This document shows, in pieces, positions 58,447 through 64,000 of a stretch of 64,000 nt of DNA. Position 1 is the stretch's first letter, and the number at the start of each line of letters is the position of its first letter. The translations under genes were made by a program, and so were the position numbers. Below the pieces are notes generated by a model. That model made no database searches and had not been told where the DNA came from. It worked only from the letters and a program-made list of their open reading frames with translations. This DNA is from Welwitschia mirabilis. Taxonomy: Eukaryota; Gnetophyta; Gnetopsida; Welwitschiales. The stretch is taken from NCBI GenBank assembly GCA_051453625.1, contig JBOZIK010000001.1, forward strand, positions 271,168,256-271,232,255, read 5' to 3'.

Positions 58447-59349
58447 CTTAATCATGTATTTTAAATAATAATAGATGTTTTTCTTTATCAATATATTAAA
58501 TATTTAATAGATTAGTTAGTATGCTAGTAGATTAATATGTATATTTTATTATTGCATTTTAGGTACAAGATGCCATGTGGCACAAAGATGGGAGAGAAGG
58601 TTGAGATAGCAAAGAAGCAGTAACAAACCCCAACCACATACCTTTTTCTAAAGAGCAAAAAATGGAAACGAAAAAATAAAAAAGTATATAAGAATAGGAT
58701 TACTACCAAATGTGCGAATCTTTTTGGCAACATGTTCTAAGAATAGACTAAGCAAGAAGGTTAAAAAAGGGAGCTCTAGCTATCTTGAAAAGGGCACAGT
58801 AGCATTTTTCATACTCCATAATGGTACCTATAAAAGAAGAATAAAAGACTTACCATATCTTTATGTAACAATTAATATTTTAATATAAAGCTAAAAATCA
58901 TATTTGGGTATTATTATGTACTATTTTATTACTTAAAAAGGTAATATTTTCTCTATTTGCTCTTGTTTATGCAGCTGAACATACGTCAGGATAATTAACA
59001 ATACTTAGAAATAAGTATTGTCCAGCATCTCATCTAAATTCTCTCATGCTTTATTACTTTCACCATTTCCCCTTAATGTAATGTATGTACAGAGTAATTT
59101 AATAGTAATCAATCAACTTAACTAGTTAAAGTAACTTCATCATGAGACTATTATTATAATGCATTTTGAACTAAATGGTTGAATCTTAACTAGTTCTTTA
59201 GTAAGATTTTGATTATTTTTATTTAATAATGTGAGATTATTTTTAAGTTAATAAAAACATAGTTTTCGCATTTTTAAGTATTATTTTATATTATTTAATA
59301 TTATTTAGTGATATTCTCTACACTTATTTCACCATATAGTCACCCATCA
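58447..59349 (+). mobile_element. 3' LTR of element F
   Basis: 903 bp aligned with 45611-46504; ends 'cacccatca' at 59349. Directly after it the integrase reading frame of element E resumes, which proves the insertion boundary. It keeps an intact TATA box (58829-58836) that is lost in the 5' LTR. Confidence 0.85.
58829..58836 (+). promoter_or_regulatory. TATA box in 3' LTR of element F
   Basis: TATAAAAG in 'ggtacctataaaagaag'. The 5' LTR has TACAAAGG at the same place. Confidence 0.6.
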
Positions 59350-59945
59350 ATAATAGTTCTTAAATTTTAATTCAAACGGCTCTATTTGAAGTTCTATATC
59401 ATAGAAAGTCTAGAGCACCTACTGCATAGATAGAATCTAAAGAATGACTGATAATAAGATTAGAAATATTACAAGAAATAAAAAGTAAAATAAAGATCAT
59501 TAAAAATAAAATTAAAAAATAAGAAAATAGAAAAAAAATGTATGTAGACCATCATGTATTTATTAAAGTGTCACTAATGAAATTACTAATGAGAGAAGTT
59601 GAGAGATCAAAATTAGCTCATTGATTTATTAAACCGTTTAAAATATTAGAAAGAGTTGGACTTCTTATGTACAAGCTTACTCTACCTTCTCAATTATTAC
59701 ACATGTATGATGTTTTCCATATAAGTATTCTAAGAAGTCTACTATAGATTCTTATCATGTGTTAAATTGATCTCATAGTTAATTAAAATAAAAGTTTTTA
59801 ACTATAAAGAAGCTCTAATAGTATTGGACAAAAGAATTATCAATTTATGAAATAGGAGGATCCAATAAGTGAAGATAAAGTAGAGTAATCATAGTATTGA
59901 TGAAGCTACTTAGGAGTTATAGGAAATAATGAAAAATTAATATTC
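59350..59945 (+). pseudogene. Integrase C-terminus and chromodomain, element E
   Basis: Directly after LTR F the frame reads N-S-S-stop-I-L-I-Q-T-A-L-F-E-V-L-Y, the continuation of the integrase core left at 45560. Then D-H-H-V-F-I-K-V-S, F-K-I-L-E-R-V-G and Y-D-V-F-H-I-S-I-L-R, the standard chromovirus integrase C-terminus. The end (about 59815-59940) reads A-L-I-V-L-D-K-R-I-I-N-L, V-K-I-K-stop-S-N-H-S-I-D-E-A-T-stop-E-L, a Tekay/Del chromodomain in which both conserved Trp codons have become TAG. The chromodomain targets integration to particular chromatin; this copy is dead. Confidence 0.9.
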
Positions 59946-60028
59946 AAATATTTTTAAATCTTATAATATGTAGTTAGGTATTTATAAGCTCTTTATGTAT
60001 CTTAATTCCTAGGAGTGAATCAGTCTGA

Positions 60029-60039
60029 GTAAGAGAGGA
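60029..60039 (+). promoter_or_regulatory. Polypurine tract, element E
   Basis: 'gtaagagagga' directly before the TG of the 3' LTR. Confidence 0.7.
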
Positions 60040-60434
60040 TGTCATATCCCATACTTTGTAAACTCTATTTGCCTAAATATTAAGTATATTAATCTTCTAG
60101 TTAAATGATTAATTATCCTTATTTAAAGGCCTTGTAAACATAACATGATATTTTAAATTAACCTTAGTTTGTAATTTTCATAATTTACTATAAAAATGAT
60201 AAAAATTATGTTAAAAGGTTTTTATGAGAAAGTCTATATAAACATTTAAAATTAGACAACCCCATTATGAGAGGAATTAAAATCATATGATAAAACTAAT
60301 AATATTATATTTTACATCTTATTTACTCATTTAAATTATTGATAGATGTGATAGGTGAAGTATATTATAAATAAAAATTTTCTTCCTTGCATTATGTGAT
60401 TGATAGATTTTATGCATTATGAAATAAATGAGTA
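60040..60434 (+). mobile_element. 3' LTR of element E (truncated by gap)
   Basis: Starts TGTCATATCCCATACTTTG and aligns with the first ~400 bp of 41434-41950 before the 751-N gap. The end of the LTR and any target duplication are hidden. Confidence 0.85.
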
Positions 60435-61185
60435 NNNNNNNNNNNNNNNNNNNNNNNNNNNNNNNNNNNNNNNNNNNNNNNNNNNNNNNNNNNNNNNNNN
60501 NNNNNNNNNNNNNNNNNNNNNNNNNNNNNNNNNNNNNNNNNNNNNNNNNNNNNNNNNNNNNNNNNNNNNNNNNNNNNNNNNNNNNNNNNNNNNNNNNNNN
60601 NNNNNNNNNNNNNNNNNNNNNNNNNNNNNNNNNNNNNNNNNNNNNNNNNNNNNNNNNNNNNNNNNNNNNNNNNNNNNNNNNNNNNNNNNNNNNNNNNNNN
60701 NNNNNNNNNNNNNNNNNNNNNNNNNNNNNNNNNNNNNNNNNNNNNNNNNNNNNNNNNNNNNNNNNNNNNNNNNNNNNNNNNNNNNNNNNNNNNNNNNNNN
60801 NNNNNNNNNNNNNNNNNNNNNNNNNNNNNNNNNNNNNNNNNNNNNNNNNNNNNNNNNNNNNNNNNNNNNNNNNNNNNNNNNNNNNNNNNNNNNNNNNNNN
60901 NNNNNNNNNNNNNNNNNNNNNNNNNNNNNNNNNNNNNNNNNNNNNNNNNNNNNNNNNNNNNNNNNNNNNNNNNNNNNNNNNNNNNNNNNNNNNNNNNNNN
61001 NNNNNNNNNNNNNNNNNNNNNNNNNNNNNNNNNNNNNNNNNNNNNNNNNNNNNNNNNNNNNNNNNNNNNNNNNNNNNNNNNNNNNNNNNNNNNNNNNNNN
61101 NNNNNNNNNNNNNNNNNNNNNNNNNNNNNNNNNNNNNNNNNNNNNNNNNNNNNNNNNNNNNNNNNNNNNNNNNNNNNNNNNNNNN
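60435..61185. other. Assembly gap (751 N)
   Basis: Hides the end of the 3' LTR of element E and its flank. Confidence 1.
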
Positions 61186-62716
61186 TGCTTGGTGATGGAG
61201 GTTACTAATAGATGATTATGGCCAAGTGATTAGGGAGTTCACTATATAAAAAAAGAAAATTTATGTACTCATGTTTATTTAATATTATATTTTTATCTAT
61301 TATGTATTAGGTCCATCTTATTAGGGGCAAAGTTTAATCTTCAAAATATTGTTTAGGCTAACTCTTTCATGGTAATCCTAAGGCTTATAATAAATTGTTT
61401 GTTTTGAATTAACTTGATTTTTATTTCTACAATGATTTAAATTAGTTATTTTTATTAGGGGGAAAAATTAAATTTCTAGAATAGAGGCATAAGTTAAAAA
61501 TACCATATCTTACTAATTAGTAGGTATAAATAAGTAATAGATTTTTTTTATGTATAAGATTATGTTACAAACATGAGAATGTGAAAATAGTAATTTTTTA
61601 ATGTATAATTATTTTTAAGAAATTTATTTATTAAAATATGTTATAAAATAAATGCAAAGAATAGGAAATAATTAATTTACAATTTTGTAAACATCCTAAT
61701 TTATGGAAAATTGAATAATATTTTTAAAACATCTTAAATCATTAAAAAACTCAAAGTATTTTAAAAGTTATGGTTATTTTAGTGTAGTACAGTAGGATTG
61801 TAGTTTTAGAAAATTTTATAGTTTTAAATCTTAAATAATAACCTTAGAAATCATATTTTTTAAAATTTTAAGATAGTTTAAGTTAGATTTTGAGAATACT
61901 ATCATGTGTCCAGTTTATGAAGAATTACTATAGTTTATGTTTTACTTCATAATTAACTAATCATCAATTTTTGACTATGATGTTTTTTAGAGCCTAAAAA
62001 TGTTATAATTAAAGTTTTAAATTATAGAAAAATTATTGCATAAACTTTTATAGGAGATTTGGGTATATAAGGTATGTTTCTATGAGTAGCTTTAAGTTAA
62101 ATTACCTTAAAAATATTTTATTTGTAAAAATACCTTTTTCACCTTTTTTCTTTATCTTTCGTTGAATATGTATGATTGTAAGGGTCTTCACCTTAGTAGT
62201 TAAGTAACATAAATAGTCTTTGACTTATTACTTATTTTCTTAATTTATAATATATCCATGTGAATCTTGGATAAAGAATTATATCTTAATAATTATTCTT
62301 GAGTTATACTTTTTTTGATTTATCTTCATTGCACTAATCCATGGAGATTGTCATATGAGCATCGAAGAATGTTTCTAAGATTGATATTGCTTCAAGTATG
62401 GTTTAGTTTCTTTAAATATACTATTAAGAAGTGATTTGATAGATTTGAATATTTTATTATTGTTAAAAGAAAGAAAAGAAAAGAATATTTCCTTGATTTA
62501 GATAAAACAGAAAAGAATATTTTTCATATTTAAATTTTCATTATTGTAATCTTGAATATAAAGATGTTCTAGTATGCTTGTTTTATCTTTTATATTTGTT
62601 TTTATAACACAAACCTAATGATGATTAGAATTATTAGAACTAGGTAGGTAATCCATTAAATATCCACGTTAGACAAAATTATATGCATGCATTTGTGTGG
62701 TGTATTTATCGAATAG
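61186..62716. other. AT-rich region, nothing recognised
   Basis: About 1.5 kb without a followable frame. 'taggggcaaagtttaatctt' (61322-61341) resembles the phrase near 33880 and may be a gypsy-type 3' non-coding remnant. Confidence 0.45.
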
Positions 62717-63377
62717 NNNNNNNNNNNNNNNNNNNNNNNNNNNNNNNNNNNNNNNNNNNNNNNNNNNNNNNNNNNNNNNNNNNNNNNNNNNNNNNNNNNN
62801 NNNNNNNNNNNNNNNNNNNNNNNNNNNNNNNNNNNNNNNNNNNNNNNNNNNNNNNNNNNNNNNNNNNNNNNNNNNNNNNNNNNNNNNNNNNNNNNNNNNN
62901 NNNNNNNNNNNNNNNNNNNNNNNNNNNNNNNNNNNNNNNNNNNNNNNNNNNNNNNNNNNNNNNNNNNNNNNNNNNNNNNNNNNNNNNNNNNNNNNNNNNN
63001 NNNNNNNNNNNNNNNNNNNNNNNNNNNNNNNNNNNNNNNNNNNNNNNNNNNNNNNNNNNNNNNNNNNNNNNNNNNNNNNNNNNNNNNNNNNNNNNNNNNN
63101 NNNNNNNNNNNNNNNNNNNNNNNNNNNNNNNNNNNNNNNNNNNNNNNNNNNNNNNNNNNNNNNNNNNNNNNNNNNNNNNNNNNNNNNNNNNNNNNNNNNN
63201 NNNNNNNNNNNNNNNNNNNNNNNNNNNNNNNNNNNNNNNNNNNNNNNNNNNNNNNNNNNNNNNNNNNNNNNNNNNNNNNNNNNNNNNNNNNNNNNNNNNN
63301 NNNNNNNNNNNNNNNNNNNNNNNNNNNNNNNNNNNNNNNNNNNNNNNNNNNNNNNNNNNNNNNNNNNNNNNNNNNNN
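62717..63377. other. Assembly gap (661 N)
   Basis: Gap of estimated size; flanks show no shared sequence. Confidence 1.
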
Positions 63378-64000
63378 TTTGATCCTAGGTTTTACTATGT
63401 CTATTAGGTAATAATATTATAGAAGAAAAGAAGAGAAAATAAAATATGAGGGGAAAAAAGTTCTTACCTAGGGTAAGAGAAGAGAAGGTATCACATGATC
63501 ACAGGTTTCGTATTGTCATAGTGAAGCCACATAGTCTACTCTATTGATGATTAATACACAATTACTTGCTCTCTTAGATATGCTCATATTATCATCCTAG
63601 ATGACTCTAATTAGATAATCATTTTCTTATCTATTCTTTCTTTCTTTCTTTCTTTTTACTTGTCATTCCCATTCCTTACTGAGCTATTTAACTAAACAAC
63701 ATTACTATTACTATATGATCTCATCTTTCACCTTTTCTTCCTCTATCATTAATGAGATCTCTTCTTATATCATTTGGATTCATGTATGTCACACAATTAC
63801 AACATAAAAAAAGGAGGGTAAAGATTGTAAAACCCAAGTATACTTCTCCTTAGTTACACTAATTCTTTCAAAAAATATTATTATTTTCTATACAAGCTTA
63901 TCTTTCTATTAAATTTTATGTAATGCACATTAATATACAAGAAGTAAATAAGTAATACCACCTTAAAAATCATGATTAAATTCCAAATCCCATATATTTC
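63378..64000. other. AT-rich region at the right edge
   Basis: No gene recognised; contains a (TTTC)n microsatellite at 63634-63655. Confidence 0.5.
63634..63655. repeat. (TTTC)n microsatellite
   Basis: About five TTTC units ending in a T-run. Confidence 0.9.

Noticed and set aside
45551-59355. Target-site duplication for element F
   Set aside because: Left flank ends in 'actaa' and right flank starts 'ataat'; the exact LTR start is hidden in the gap at 58119-58446, so no duplication can be claimed.
1-64000. tRNA, rRNA, snoRNA genes or CRISPR arrays
   Set aside because: No B-box-like GGTTCGAATCC context, no conserved rRNA segments, and no array of identical short repeats with unique spacers was seen. 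The tandem repeats found lack spacers.

Overview
The window looks like nuclear DNA from a seed plant, seen through a draft short-read scaffold. It is very AT-rich (about 70-75% A+T by eye), has many runs of N, and is built almost entirely from old, nested LTR retrotransposons. I found no intact host gene, tRNA, rRNA or CRISPR array. Every retroelement reading frame I could follow carries stop codons, frameshifts or lost catalytic residues. The plant assignment rests on the lineages present: Copia elements with SIRE/Maximus-type gag and initiator-tRNA-Met primer sites, a Tekay/Del-like chromovirus, and a non-chromoviral Ty3/gypsy element. I cannot name the species.

Layout. 1-5975 (minus strand): element A, a Copia-like element with LTR 4535-5975, primer-binding site, gag, a protease/pre-integrase remnant, and then an ORF resembling the 'putative plant transposon protein' (PTP) domain instead of integrase and reverse transcriptase. 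Its 3' part occurs twice (190-1012 and 1113-1935). 5976-8199: AT-rich spacer. 8200-29627 (minus strand): two related elements, B and C, in an LTR-internal-LTR-internal-LTR chain. LTR 8200-9682 is followed by internal B, a deleted middle LTR (16106-16591), internal C and LTR 28160-29627. Both internals carry gag plus the PTP-like ORF and no recognisable pol. B's gag is broken by a solo LTR (13236-14455) with a perfect ATAAT target duplication, and C still shows the empty site. C is split by insertion D (16913-23610), which holds LTR-like direct repeats, two tandem arrays with units near 185-197 bp, and a GC/CpG-rich block at 22895-23605.

29628-41433 is AT-rich non-coding DNA with one promoter-like spot: a 26-bp minisatellite just upstream of a TATA box near 32650. 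41434-60434 (plus strand) is element E, a Tekay/Del-like chromovirus (LTR, PBS, gag, PR, RT, RNase H, IN, chromodomain, PPT, LTR). Its integrase is interrupted between 45560 and 59350 by element F, a Ty3/gypsy element of about 13.8 kb with its own LTRs, gag, PR, RT, RH and IN, an antisense ORF downstream of pol, and tandem repeats near its 3' end. 61186-64000 is AT-rich with no recognised feature apart from a short microsatellite.

The order of events can be partly read: B/C amplification and chain formation, then the solo LTR into B and D into C; E insertion, then F into E. The most interesting biology is the non-autonomous gag+PTP Copia architecture shared by A, B and C. Several scaffold gaps have suspicious flanks (exact 77-bp duplications), so local structure there should not be trusted.
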